From: an uncultured Lachnospiraceae bacterium
GTDB taxonomy: Bacteria; Bacillota; Clostridia; Lachnospirales; Lachnospiraceae
Direction: 5' to 3'
Assembly (NCBI GenBank): GCA_902463835.1
Contig: CABQGZ010000015.1
Coordinates: 1-17,493 of the forward strand
DNA length: 17,493 nt
Of the stretch, positions 8,064 to 15,547 are shown piece by piece (within the stretch, counting starts at the first letter, position 1; each line of letters starts with the position of its first letter). The translations under genes and the position numbers were made by a program. The notes beneath the pieces were generated by a model. The model worked only from the letters and a program-made list of their open reading frames with translations, was not told the DNA's origin and did no database searches.

Positions 8064-9091
8064 CATCTGCAGAGCTTATTTTTCAGGTTATCATACACCC
8101 GCTTTGCGTCCTCGATGTTCTCTGCCTTGGCCTGGATAACAATGTTCCTTTTTTCCGGAATCTCCCCGGCCATGATCTTATCGTACCACTCCCGGTTCCC
8201 CGGTTCGTTGGACCAGTCGCAGAACATGATGGATACCCGCTCCGGCGCTTTCTCACAGGTGGTCACAATATCATGGAAGGTGGAGTCGATCTCCAGATTC
8301 GTCATGTCCTCCAGCCGGAAGAGATCGTCAAGCACCTCACCATAGCTGCCGCAATAGTGCACGCGCCCCAGCTTTACCGCCTTCAAAAACCGTTCATCCG
8401 CAGCCATGATATGATCCCGGTAGATGGAGGGCGACACAATCTGCAGAGAACAGTTGCAAAGCCGCGCCCTGCCGCGCCAGAGACCGCCCCGGTCATAGAA
8501 CCATTCCGGATCGGGGTGGGTCTCCCTGGTCACATACCCGATCCAATCCACCATGAAATCAGCGACCTTATGCATCAGAACCTCTACCCGCTCCGGATCG
8601 TCATAGAAATCGTATATGATATCATTTCCCCGGATCAGATGGGCGGTGTTAAAGGGCCCCTGCACATCGGGATGCTGGATCACAAGACCTTCCGGCATGT
8701 GCTCCAGAAAGTAGCGCTGGAACTCATCCACCTTCGGATTCCAGCCCCTTGTCATAGAAGGCGTTCCAAGCTGATCCACCTCCTCGATGTCCTCCAAAAT
8801 ATGCTTCTCACAGCAGGGGTCGGAGCCCTCCATGACCCGCAGAGGACAGCCGTACATGGCTGCGATCTGGGCAGTGCCGAAATTCACCCGCAGCGCCGGG
8901 AGATAATCATCTCCCACCGCCAGTCTCGCCTCGATGGTCTCCAGCTGGTTAGCCAGCATCTTGGCCGGAGACGTCAGAGTCTCCGGTACGGAATATGTAT
9001 TTTTTACCGGAAAGGTAACCTGAACCAGCGGTTCGCAGGTCAAGGGGTTCTCATATAAATCCTTGTATTTCTGAATCATTTTTTCAAACAT
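8063..9091 (-). CDS. Uroporphyrinogen decarboxylase-fold protein, related to MtaA/CmuA-type methyltransferases
   Basis: 342 residues, the usual length for this family. The segment ARLCNCSLQIVSPSIYRDHI (209-228) matches the D-x-x-S...SP-x-x-Y region of UroD-like proteins. GRVHYCGSYGEVLDDL (242-257) carries His245-x-Cys247, the position of the first two zinc ligands (H-x-C) in MtaA-type methyltransferases, which move methyl groups between a corrinoid and a thiol. A third zinc cysteine, about 80 residues on in MtaA, is absent at that spacing; Cys279 and Cys291 are nearer candidates. It lacks the N-terminal WxMRQAGRY motif of true HemE, so heme synthesis is unlikely. There is no corrinoid-binding protein in the window. 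The start has GAGGAAC about 8 nt upstream; the gene lies 42 nt after the 685-residue gene. Its place among glycosidases suggests a role in removing or moving a small group on the sugar; this is inference. Confidence 0.85.
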   Translation of the reverse strand: MFEKMIQKYKDLYENPLTCEPLVQVTFPVKNTYSVPETLTSPAKMLANQLETIEARLAVGDDYLPALRVNFGTAQIAAMYGCPLRVMEGSDPCCEKHILEDIEEVDQLGTPSMTRGWNPKVDEFQRYFLEHMPEGLVIQHPDVQGPFNTAHLIRGNDIIYDFYDDPERVEVLMHKVADFMVDWIGYVTRETHPDPEWFYDRGGLWRGRARLCNCSLQIVSPSIYRDHIMAADERFLKAVKLGRVHYCGSYGEVLDDLFRLEDMTNLEIDSTFHDIVTTCEKAPERVSIMFCDWSNEPGNREWYDKIMAGEIPEKRNIVIQAKAENIEDAKRVYDNLKNKLCR

Positions 9092-9133
9092 GATGCTTGT
9101 TCCTCTTCTTATCTATAATTTCAGCTCTTTTGG

Positions 9134-11191
9134 TCATGCCGTTTCGCCTTCCGTCCTTACAATCAGCACTTTATTACAATCATCAAATCTCTCATAAGGA
9201 ATTGTGGTCACGTTTCCCAGACTCTCCTCGTTTAACATAACAGAGGCCACCGCCGGCCCGCTGCCCTGCACGGTGATGTCAAAGGTCTTATCTCCAAAAT
9301 GAAGCTGTGTAAGGGTCAGCTCTTCCCCTGTATGCGGATAGATATTCATGCCCTTCTCATCAAAATCAATTCCCACATACCCGTGGACAATGGCATTGTA
9401 GAATCCCCTTATGGAATAGCCGTGCCAGATTCCGCACATACAGTTCCAGGCGTCAAAGGGAACCTCTCTCCGGTTGCCATAGCAGGGAATCCCCTCGGGG
9501 CACATGAGCCGCTCCGCCCAGTATTCCACCCAGCCTGCGTATTGCTCCAGCCGATCCGCCCGGTCGAAGCGGTTGATCAGCCGGATATAGAATTCACTCA
9601 TCACCGGCCACCAGCAGTGCAGCTGATTGGAATCGGCGTCATAGCACTCATTCCATTCCGGCAGGGGACGAAGTCCCGCCGGAGATACCAGATGCTTCTC
9701 ATAGAAGGAGAGATAATCCGCCGCGTGCTGCTCCATCAGCTCCTGGCAGTAATTGTTCTCCCATTTTATGGCATTGTTGGAGGGAACACCCCTTTGCTCG
9801 TAGGTGTCTGCCTCCACGGAGGAGTCGATGAATCCCAGCTCTTTATTGTATAAAATATGCTCAAATCCCGCCTGCATACGCTTCGCAAATGCCCCGGCGT
9901 CTGCCGCGGTCTTTTCATCCCCAATGCTCTCCGCCAGCTTTTCCATAGACTGGACGGCACAGTAGCTGACCGTATTATTGAAGGCGCTGATGTCATTTCC
10001 AGTCTCTTTGATGAGATTGCGGAAATCGGGGTACAGAGAGGTTCCCCTGCACAGGCCGGTATCACGGACCTCAGTTGCAGCAATCCGTTCATACACGCTC
10101 CGGGCGAAGGGATAATGCTTCTGCCAGTCTCCGCCGGACAGCCGGTACAGATCCAGCAGCGTAAGGTACATTCCCTGTGCCGGCGGAGCTGCCCCGTCAA
10201 TATTTCTCATGTCCCTGCCGAAGGCGTGGGCGATCCCCTTCTCGCCGTCGGAGTAGGCTTCCATACAGTCCAGCATCTGTCCCATGAACTCCTGGTCGCC
10301 CCAGTAAAAGGCGGCGTTATTGGAGGTCATACTGTCCCAGCCCCACACCCAGTAGTGGGTGGTCTGGGCCCGAATGGCGCCGGGGACGTCCACGGTCTTC
10401 AGTGATTCGTGGTACATGGGGGCCAGCTGGAAGAACTGATCCAGCATAGGCCGGCCGCTCTTTAAGATCGGCGCACGCTCCGCCACCTGCTGATAGCGCC
10501 GGTACTGCTGCTCTGCCGCTGTCTTATATCCCTCCCAGGTTCCCGGCTCCCCATTGGAAAAGCTAATGGCAAGCACATATTCTTTCCCCTGCATAAGATC
10601 TGTCAGAGTGAGAATGTTCTTGGTGTTCCTGGGCGTTCTTCGGAAGGTAAGCGCTGTATTGGAGGTGATGGCCACATTGGTCTGTATGCCCTCCTCCTGA
10701 TAGCTCATAACCAGTGCGCACGCGCCGAAGACCGGCTTCTCCCAGCTCCGCGCGATGCCGCCGTATCGGAGGTCCTTCTCCGCCCTGGTCTCGGGGAAAA
10801 AGAGGAAATCATCATAGAATTCCAGGGCAATATCCCCCTGAAACTTCGGGCAAAAGGTCACATACAGCACATCGTTGGACGCGTACATGCGGTAGTCACA
10901 ATTGTCGGATACAGACTGATATCCGAAGGGCCAGATCTCACACTGTGACGCCCTTATCACCGTTCTTGTATTTTCATATAAGGCATAGAAGGTCATGCCC
11001 TTCCAGAAACGCTTCAGGAAAGCGATGCCGCTGCCGCTGGTCTTAGGGCCGAAATAATCGATCTGTGTGATGGATTCGTTGTCCACCTGAAAGGCAAGCC
11101 TCCCGTCGCAGAACCAGCGCTGTCCATAGGGCAATCCATCTTCCGTATAAATGATGCCTTTTTCTACCTTCCAGTCTTCTCTCTGATTCAT
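9134..11191 (-). CDS. Unassigned six-hairpin glycosidase-like protein
   Basis: 685 residues. The first 240 or so are beta-rich (N-terminal sandwich). About 245-605 is a helical (alpha/alpha)6-type catalytic region with THYWVWGWDSMTSNNAA (278-294), AHAFGRDMRNIDGAAPPAQG (321-340) and LHCWWPVMSEFY (525-536). A short C-terminal beta part (606-685) includes LHFGDKTFDITVQGSGP. The WGWDS motif and the C-terminal strand pattern recall GH63, GH65, GH78 and GH94 clans, but I cannot place it in one family. Candidate acids are Asp286, Asp327 and Glu512. There is no signal peptide. The start is ATGA-overlapped with the FAD oxidoreductase stop, with GGGAGGAAGG just upstream, which predicts coupled translation and perhaps linked function of the two products. 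It ends 42 nt before the UroD-fold gene. Confidence 0.75.
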   Translation of the reverse strand: MNQREDWKVEKGIIYTEDGLPYGQRWFCDGRLAFQVDNESITQIDYFGPKTSGSGIAFLKRFWKGMTFYALYENTRTVIRASQCEIWPFGYQSVSDNCDYRMYASNDVLYVTFCPKFQGDIALEFYDDFLFFPETRAEKDLRYGGIARSWEKPVFGACALVMSYQEEGIQTNVAITSNTALTFRRTPRNTKNILTLTDLMQGKEYVLAISFSNGEPGTWEGYKTAAEQQYRRYQQVAERAPILKSGRPMLDQFFQLAPMYHESLKTVDVPGAIRAQTTHYWVWGWDSMTSNNAAFYWGDQEFMGQMLDCMEAYSDGEKGIAHAFGRDMRNIDGAAPPAQGMYLTLLDLYRLSGGDWQKHYPFARSVYERIAATEVRDTGLCRGTSLYPDFRNLIKETGNDISAFNNTVSYCAVQSMEKLAESIGDEKTAADAGAFAKRMQAGFEHILYNKELGFIDSSVEADTYEQRGVPSNNAIKWENNYCQELMEQHAADYLSFYEKHLVSPAGLRPLPEWNECYDADSNQLHCWWPVMSEFYIRLINRFDRADRLEQYAGWVEYWAERLMCPEGIPCYGNRREVPFDAWNCMCGIWHGYSIRGFYNAIVHGYVGIDFDEKGMNIYPHTGEELTLTQLHFGDKTFDITVQGSGPAVASVMLNEESLGNVTTIPYERFDDCNKVLIVRTEGETA

Positions 11192-12984
11192 TTTCCTTCC
11201 TCCCTTTCGTATGCCCGGATCTCACATATGCCGGCTCTTTCACTTCCATTGGAGGCAAGCAATGTGATCTCTACCGCATCGCACACAACATTCTCTTCTA
11301 TGATATTCATCCTCTGATGATTGTTCCGAATCTCCTTATGGCAGACCGCCTTCCCCTCCAGCAGCCATGTGATATCGTAATCCTTTACGATGGTTCCCGG
11401 AGCGGAGTATTCCTGCCGCACGTGATGCCAGCGGGACAAGGAGATCATGATCTCTGCGGACAGGTCGGAGTCCAGCGTGAGGATAAGCTGGCCCAGCTTC
11501 CTGGGTGTCTCCCACCCAAGGCGGATGCTGTGACCGGGAGCACCATCCTGGGGTACCCACATGTTGCGGGCCTCCCCCACAGGGCGGGCGATCCCGTTGA
11601 TCACCTGCTCCGGCTGGCAGCCAGCAAGGAAGCTGTCCGCCGTGACTGTAGCGCTTCTTGCCACATCCCTCTCATCCTCATTTTCAACGCCCGGAATATA
11701 GCACCCCTGCTTTAAAAGCTCCTGCTGCAGCGCGTGAATATTTTTTCCATTCTCCGCCGCGGACAAATGCTCCCGGCAGGCAAGGACGGCTGCCACGCCT
11801 GCCGCCTGCGCCTCCACCGCGCAGGTGGCCATGACTCTTGTAGAGGAAAACGCCCGGTGGGAGGCACTGATGATCCTTCCTCCAAGAAAAAGGTTCCGGA
11901 TTCCCTTGGCGTAGATACTGCGGTAGGGAATGGTATAGATTCCTTCAAACGCCACCGCCGCGTCACCGCTGCAAGGCGTATTATTGATAAATGCATAAAA
12001 GCCTTCCGGCCGGTGGGAGTCCAGGTGCCAGCCGCCATAGGCGATGGCGTCCGCAAACACACGGTTCTCCAGAACATCCTGCTCCTTCAAAACGTAATCC
12101 CCCAGAACTCTCCTGCTCTCCCGCTTTGCCGGGAGGAAGGAAACCCAGTCCAGGTAGAGATTGGCTGCCTCCTCCTTTTTGTTGGAGTAATTCTTGATGT
12201 AATCCCAGATTCCGAAAATAATCTTCAGCATCTCATCCCGGGTAAGCTCCGCGTCGTCAATGATGTTCCACTCTGTGCCGCCCAATTCCAGCCACCAGTA
12301 GCCGGAGGTGATCTCCACCCAGGAGATGCGCCCCGCCCACTCTGCGCTGGAATAGTCATAAGCCCAGTCCGGCCGTTCAAAGGGCACCGGCCGGCCCGCG
12401 TCCAGGGCGCGGAACTGAATGGAATTGCCCATGGTAACTGTATCCGACTTTTCCACCGCGTTGGGCTCGCCAAAGACATTGCGGCCCTCCCGGCCAAACA
12501 TATACTCCGCTCCGGCAAGATAGGAGATGAGACCATCGCCGGTACAGTCAATGAACTGCTCTGCCCTGATCTCCAGCTTTGTCTCCGTTGTACTCTGCCA
12601 GGCGGACACAGATACGATCTGGTGATCCTGCACCTCCACACTCCCGGCGGTGGTATTGAGATACAGGCTCAGATTGTCCTGATACTTCACCTTCTCCCAG
12701 AGCAAGGTGTCGAACATTCCGTAGGAATGCTCTGGATTCCGGTATTTATTTTCCAGAAGAATCTCCTCTATAATGCCTGTCTCCCGAAGGTTCGGCCGCT
12801 GCCCGTGACGTGTGGCTCCCGCAATGTGCATCCGTATCTCGCTGCTGGCGTTTCCGCCCAGCACCGGCCGGTCCTGCACAAGGACAGTCTTTGCCCCCAT
12901 CCTGGCGGCCGCAAGCGCCGCGCAGACGCCGGACATTCCCCCGCCGATGACGGCGATATCATAATTTTCTTTCTTTGTTCTCAT
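11188..12984 (-). CDS. FAD-dependent oxidoreductase (PF12831-type) with C-terminal carbohydrate-binding-like domain
   Basis: 598 residues. The N-terminus has a classic Rossmann FAD site, DIAVIGGGMSGVCAALAAARMG (9-30), then an acidic/Gln end of strand two at VLVQD, followed by LGGNASSEIRMH (42-53). IDCTGDG (145-151) and NLFLGGR...SSTRVMATCAVEAQAAG (364-396) are the later FAD-contact motifs of this family. Residues about 440-598 form a beta-rich domain (RLGWETPRKLGQLILTLDSDL, then a closing AGICEIRAYE) that resembles discoidin/F5-8C sugar-binding modules. Members are common in glycan loci, but their reaction is generally not known; oxidation of a sugar hydroxyl is a reasonable guess. It has no signal peptide, fitting cytoplasmic FAD use. 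AGGAG lies eight bases before the ATG. It begins 41 nt after the esterase and overlaps the next gene by four bases. Confidence 0.88.
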   Translation of the reverse strand: MRTKKENYDIAVIGGGMSGVCAALAAARMGAKTVLVQDRPVLGGNASSEIRMHIAGATRHGQRPNLRETGIIEEILLENKYRNPEHSYGMFDTLLWEKVKYQDNLSLYLNTTAGSVEVQDHQIVSVSAWQSTTETKLEIRAEQFIDCTGDGLISYLAGAEYMFGREGRNVFGEPNAVEKSDTVTMGNSIQFRALDAGRPVPFERPDWAYDYSSAEWAGRISWVEITSGYWWLELGGTEWNIIDDAELTRDEMLKIIFGIWDYIKNYSNKKEEAANLYLDWVSFLPAKRESRRVLGDYVLKEQDVLENRVFADAIAYGGWHLDSHRPEGFYAFINNTPCSGDAAVAFEGIYTIPYRSIYAKGIRNLFLGGRIISASHRAFSSTRVMATCAVEAQAAGVAAVLACREHLSAAENGKNIHALQQELLKQGCYIPGVENEDERDVARSATVTADSFLAGCQPEQVINGIARPVGEARNMWVPQDGAPGHSIRLGWETPRKLGQLILTLDSDLSAEIMISLSRWHHVRQEYSAPGTIVKDYDITWLLEGKAVCHKEIRNNHQRMNIIEENVVCDAVEITLLASNGSERAGICEIRAYEREEGK

Positions 12985-13025
12985 TGCTATTTCTCCTGTT
13001 CCACACCGTTAAAAATCACAGCAGC

Positions 13026-13931
13026 TTATTCCACAAATCTTTCTTCATTTTCTGCTAACCAACAATCAATCATCTCTATGGCCATAGCCGCAGCTGAGAG
13101 GGATTTCCCCTTCTCCAGCTGATACTCCGCCAACAGAAACGCATGGTCTGTATCACTGATCAGATGCAGTTCGGCTTCCCGCCCATGCAGGCACATCTCA
13201 TCATAAAAGCTCCGGGAATGCCCGGGATACACCACCGAATCCTCCGTGCCATGCAAAAGCAGGGTCTTAGGCGTACCGTCGGAAATCTGATACACCGGGG
13301 ACAATCCGTGGGCGATCTCCACCTTGGACTTTCCCTGCAGCACCGGGCGATGGCTCTCTTCCGGCACCCGCTGATACCACCGGGAGTCCAGAAGGTCCGT
13401 GATGGCATTCACAAGGATCGCCTTTTGGGGCATGGGATGCGCCAGGTAAGGAAGAGTGATAAGCGCCGCCGCCATATATCCGCCCGCCGACTCTCCCAGC
13501 AGCACAGACCGTTCAAAGTCAAGACCGTATTTTCTTTCATTTTCCTTTAAATACACAAGGGCGTCCACGCAGTCCTCATACAGATCCATTAGCATGGAGC
13601 CATCCTTCTGGCCGTTGTCCTGCATCAGACGGTAGTCAATGCTGACTGAGACGTATCCCTGCCTGGCGTAATACCGCGCCAGAAAGCCCAGATGATCTCC
13701 TGCCCAATCCTCCTGATCCGCAAAAATCCTGCGGCCGGCCCAGCCTCCGCCATGGACGAATACAAAGACGGGGTATTTTTCCTTTGGGTTGTAGCCATCC
13801 GGGTAATACAGGCTCACGTATAAAGGCTTGCCCTCCACTGTCTTATATGCCACCGTCTCATCGCCGCTGTGGTTCCTTATACAATCTGTCAGATCTATCT
13901 CTTTCTTCGTCAATTGATGATAATTCACCAT
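13026..13931 (-). CDS. Alpha/beta-hydrolase esterase (acetyl-esterase/HSL-like)
   Basis: 301 residues forming a complete alpha/beta hydrolase. The oxyanion-hole motif is VHGGGW (59-64), the nucleophile elbow is GESAG (146-150) with Ser148, and Asp231 (LLHGTEDSVV) and His263 (SDTDHAF) complete the triad. The HGGGW plus GESAG pattern is typical of BD-FAE and hormone-sensitive-lipase-like carboxylesterases, which in glycan loci remove acetyl or feruloyl groups. There is no signal peptide. The start at 13931 lies inside the upstream SGNH gene, giving a 74-base overlap. AGGAAGG ends 11 bases before it, slightly long spacing, and the next in-frame Met is beyond residue 100, so no other ATG start would keep the fold. 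It is the second esterase in a row, so the substrate is probably acylated. The acyl group and sugar are not readable. Confidence 0.9.
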   Translation of the reverse strand: MVNYHQLTKKEIDLTDCIRNHSGDETVAYKTVEGKPLYVSLYYPDGYNPKEKYPVFVFVHGGGWAGRRIFADQEDWAGDHLGFLARYYARQGYVSVSIDYRLMQDNGQKDGSMLMDLYEDCVDALVYLKENERKYGLDFERSVLLGESAGGYMAAALITLPYLAHPMPQKAILVNAITDLLDSRWYQRVPEESHRPVLQGKSKVEIAHGLSPVYQISDGTPKTLLLHGTEDSVVYPGHSRSFYDEMCLHGREAELHLISDTDHAFLLAEYQLEKGKSLSAAAMAIEMIDCWLAENEERFVE

Positions 13932-15375
13932 GTGTCATCTTTCCTTCCTGTTCTCCCTCTTCTTCCGCACAAGTCTTATCTGCCCCCGGCATATAGACGT
14001 CCTGCATGACCACCGGCACATCACAAAATGGAATCACCGGCAGATAGCTGAACACATCATAGGGCATTAATCCTGTCTCATTGTACCCATCGCAGCTTAC
14101 CGCAGCCTTCCCGCTAATCTCCCGCTCGAATATCAGCAAAATGGAATCGTCTCCATCGCATCGGTAATCCACCGGCTCCATCCGCCCTGTCTCATCTGTC
14201 ACCGAGAACATCAGAGCCTCCGTCCGGTTGAGATCCGCAAACAGATGATCCTGCACATGGTTAAAATGAAGTCGGATATTGCAATTGTCCTCCCGGACTG
14301 CCGCCCGAATATCCGGCGCGTCGCAAATGACACTTTTCCCATAAATATAATGCAGCGCCAGATTTGCCACCCGTTCCCCGATCACCAGATTGGACATTGC
14401 CCCATTGTGGATTCCGTCGCACACCATCTGATCGATGGACGGCGCCATATACACACCCGGGATCTCATGCATCGCTCTGCGCTGAGCCTCCCGAAGCTCG
14501 GCCCAGTCCCGCCCCAGCGCTTCCAGATCCTTGTCCTTGGTACAGGTGACCTTGTTCAGCTGCACTGTGAGAATCGGAATGTCCTCGCCCAGCGACTGCC
14601 GGAAATCCTCACACACCCGCCGAAACCGCTCCAGATACGTCCGCCGCAAAGGTTCCTCCCCGCTGTCGTTGCAGCCCTGGCTCCAGAGCACACCCTTGAC
14701 CTTGCCTCCGGCATCCCCCACGATTGCCAGCATATTTTCAAAAAAAGCGCCGTCCTCCTTCCGATCCCAGCAGGAGAGGGGAATCCCGCCCTTGGTGGCC
14801 GGAATCAGACCGATGGGATACCCCAGATGCCGGTTCAAAAGCTTCGCAAAATTCAGCCAGGGGCTGTGGCCTGTCTGGGCCTTCTCCTGTGACAGCGGAT
14901 ATCTGGTATCCGTACTGTCGTGCAGAGGGTGGGAAGCGATATCCCACTGACCGCTCAGGCGGAACATGTGCACCTGGTCACTCACCGGATCATTTACACT
15001 GTCCTTCCCCACGCCCACGGCATTGCTCTGACCGGCAATCACATACACATCTCCCACGCCGATGTGGAAGATCCGGTCGCCCCGTTTCTCACAGATCTTG
15101 TTGTAACGATAATAAGTCTCAATGCGGTAAAGTCCGCCTGCGGGAATGGTAAGAAGCGCCTGCCACTGCGTTCCCCTGGGCGCCACAAATACAGGAGCAG
15201 CCATTCTTGCCCCTGTATTTTCATCCACCACCCGGATCACTACGGCTCCATCCTCCGCCGCCAGCACCTCCGCTTCCACCTGAACGCTTCCTGCGAGCGT
15301 TACCGTGGCATATCCCGCTTCCTGCTGCAGGATCTGCCAGTTTTGAGGTCCCTTTTCGATGATTACGCCATACAT
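13858..15375 (-). CDS. SGNH-fold carbohydrate esterase (sialate O-acetylesterase/CE6-like, SASA domain)
   Basis: 505 residues. A beta-rich N-terminal part (1-105) precedes the SGNH domain. GDVYVIAGQSNAVGVG (108-123) holds the nucleophile Ser117. VKGVLWSQGCND (226-237) is the block III oxyanion/Asn motif. CDGIHNG (319-325) gives Asp320 and His323. These match the SASA/CE6 family, which removes O-acetyl groups from sugars. A beta-rich tail (about 350-465) follows. The last 40 residues, from about 467, are highly charged and look unfolded; they are encoded by the ribosome site and first codons of the next gene, so the gene may have lost an earlier stop. There is no signal peptide. The ribosome site is weak (GGAAAGAG, about 11 bases before ATG). 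It is the first gene after the candidate promoter and 5' hairpin at 15404-15477. Confidence 0.9.
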   Translation of the reverse strand: MYGVIIEKGPQNWQILQQEAGYATVTLAGSVQVEAEVLAAEDGAVVIRVVDENTGARMAAPVFVAPRGTQWQALLTIPAGGLYRIETYYRYNKICEKRGDRIFHIGVGDVYVIAGQSNAVGVGKDSVNDPVSDQVHMFRLSGQWDIASHPLHDSTDTRYPLSQEKAQTGHSPWLNFAKLLNRHLGYPIGLIPATKGGIPLSCWDRKEDGAFFENMLAIVGDAGGKVKGVLWSQGCNDSGEEPLRRTYLERFRRVCEDFRQSLGEDIPILTVQLNKVTCTKDKDLEALGRDWAELREAQRRAMHEIPGVYMAPSIDQMVCDGIHNGAMSNLVIGERVANLALHYIYGKSVICDAPDIRAAVREDNCNIRLHFNHVQDHLFADLNRTEALMFSVTDETGRMEPVDYRCDGDDSILLIFEREISGKAAVSCDGYNETGLMPYDVFSYLPVIPFCDVPVVMQDVYMPGADKTCAEEEGEQEGKMTHGELSSIDEERDRSDRLYKEPQRR

Positions 15376-15403
15376 AGATTTTCATTCTCTTTCCAGTTTA
15401 TAT

Positions 15404-15442
15404 AACAGCTCAGACCGCTTTTTCGGCGATAGCTGAACTGTT
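15404..15442 (-). other. Hairpin in the leader of the esterase operon
   Basis: On the minus-strand RNA, AACAGUUCAG (15442-15433) pairs over all ten bases, with one G-U, with CUGAGCUGUU (15413-15404). A further five-base inner stem AUCGC/GCGGU closes a CGAAAAA loop. No U-run follows, so it is not an ordinary terminator. With the candidate promoter at 15449-15477, transcription would begin at or very near the first base of this stem. It could protect the mRNA 5' end or act in attenuation; the role is inference. Confidence 0.6.
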
Positions 15443-15448
15443 ACAGTT
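15436..15448. promoter_or_regulatory. Perfect palindrome next to the -10 box, possible operator
   Basis: AACTGTTACAGTT is a perfect inverted repeat with six-base arms and one central base. It starts directly after the candidate -10 box and spans the expected transcription start, the usual place for a repressor site. It shares bases with the leader hairpin stem, so it could instead be incidental. No regulator gene is in the window. Confidence 0.4.
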
Positions 15449-15477
15449 AAGATATCATTAAAATTTGGGGGATTCAA
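15449..15477 (-). promoter_or_regulatory. Candidate sigma-A promoter for the esterase-to-GH94 operon
   Basis: On the minus strand TTGAAT (15477-15472), a 17-base spacer, and TATCTT (15454-15449) give four of six matches in each box at ideal spacing. The expected start is near 15442, about 67 bases before the SGNH esterase ATG. The region between is the only sizeable gap in the window. Confidence 0.5.
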
Positions 15478-15499
15478 TACGCCGGAAACACTTCAAGAG

Positions 15500-15538
15500 A
15501 AAAGGGTGCAAATAAGAAAAAACGGTGCGAAGAAATAA
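15500..15538. repeat. Two 19-bp-period direct repeats upstream of the promoter
   Basis: AAAAGGGTGCAAATAAGAAA (15500-15519) and AAAACGGTGCGAAGAAATAA (15519-15538) agree at 15 of 20 positions, including AAAA-S-GGTGC. They lie about 58-96 bases upstream of the inferred start. Direct repeats of this length upstream of the -35 are typical of AraC/YesN-type activators, which often control Clostridia glycan loci. The left part overlaps the candidate terminator, so function is uncertain. Confidence 0.4.
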
Positions 15539-15547
15539 CGCCCTTTT
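15517..15547 (-). terminator. Weak Rho-independent terminator candidate after the beta-helix gene
   Basis: Right at the stop codon the minus strand reads AAAAGGGCG, a nine-base loop, CGCACCG and then six T's. GG pairs with CC and GCG with CGC around one bulged A; the A-run may pair with part of the T-run. The stem is short, so termination may be partial. It supports a transcription-unit border here, together with the promoter downstream. Confidence 0.4.

Noticed and set aside
8273..9058. 261-codon plus-strand open frame opposite the UroD-fold gene
   Set aside because: Antisense shadow of a conserved gene; rich in Arg, His and Pro as expected for a reverse-complement frame.
8063..9091. True uroporphyrinogen decarboxylase (heme synthesis)
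   Set aside because: Lacks the N-terminal HemE active-site motif and sits in a glycan operon with no heme genes.
11734..13122. 462-codon plus-strand open frame opposite the FAD oxidoreductase
   Set aside because: It runs antisense to a well-conserved FAD protein and past its start; no domain or plausible ribosome site.
15500..15547. Terminator made from AAAAGGG at 15541-15547 pairing with CCCTTTT at 15500-15506
   Set aside because: The loop would be 34 bases and no T-run follows; the shorter bulged stem before the six T's is a better candidate.
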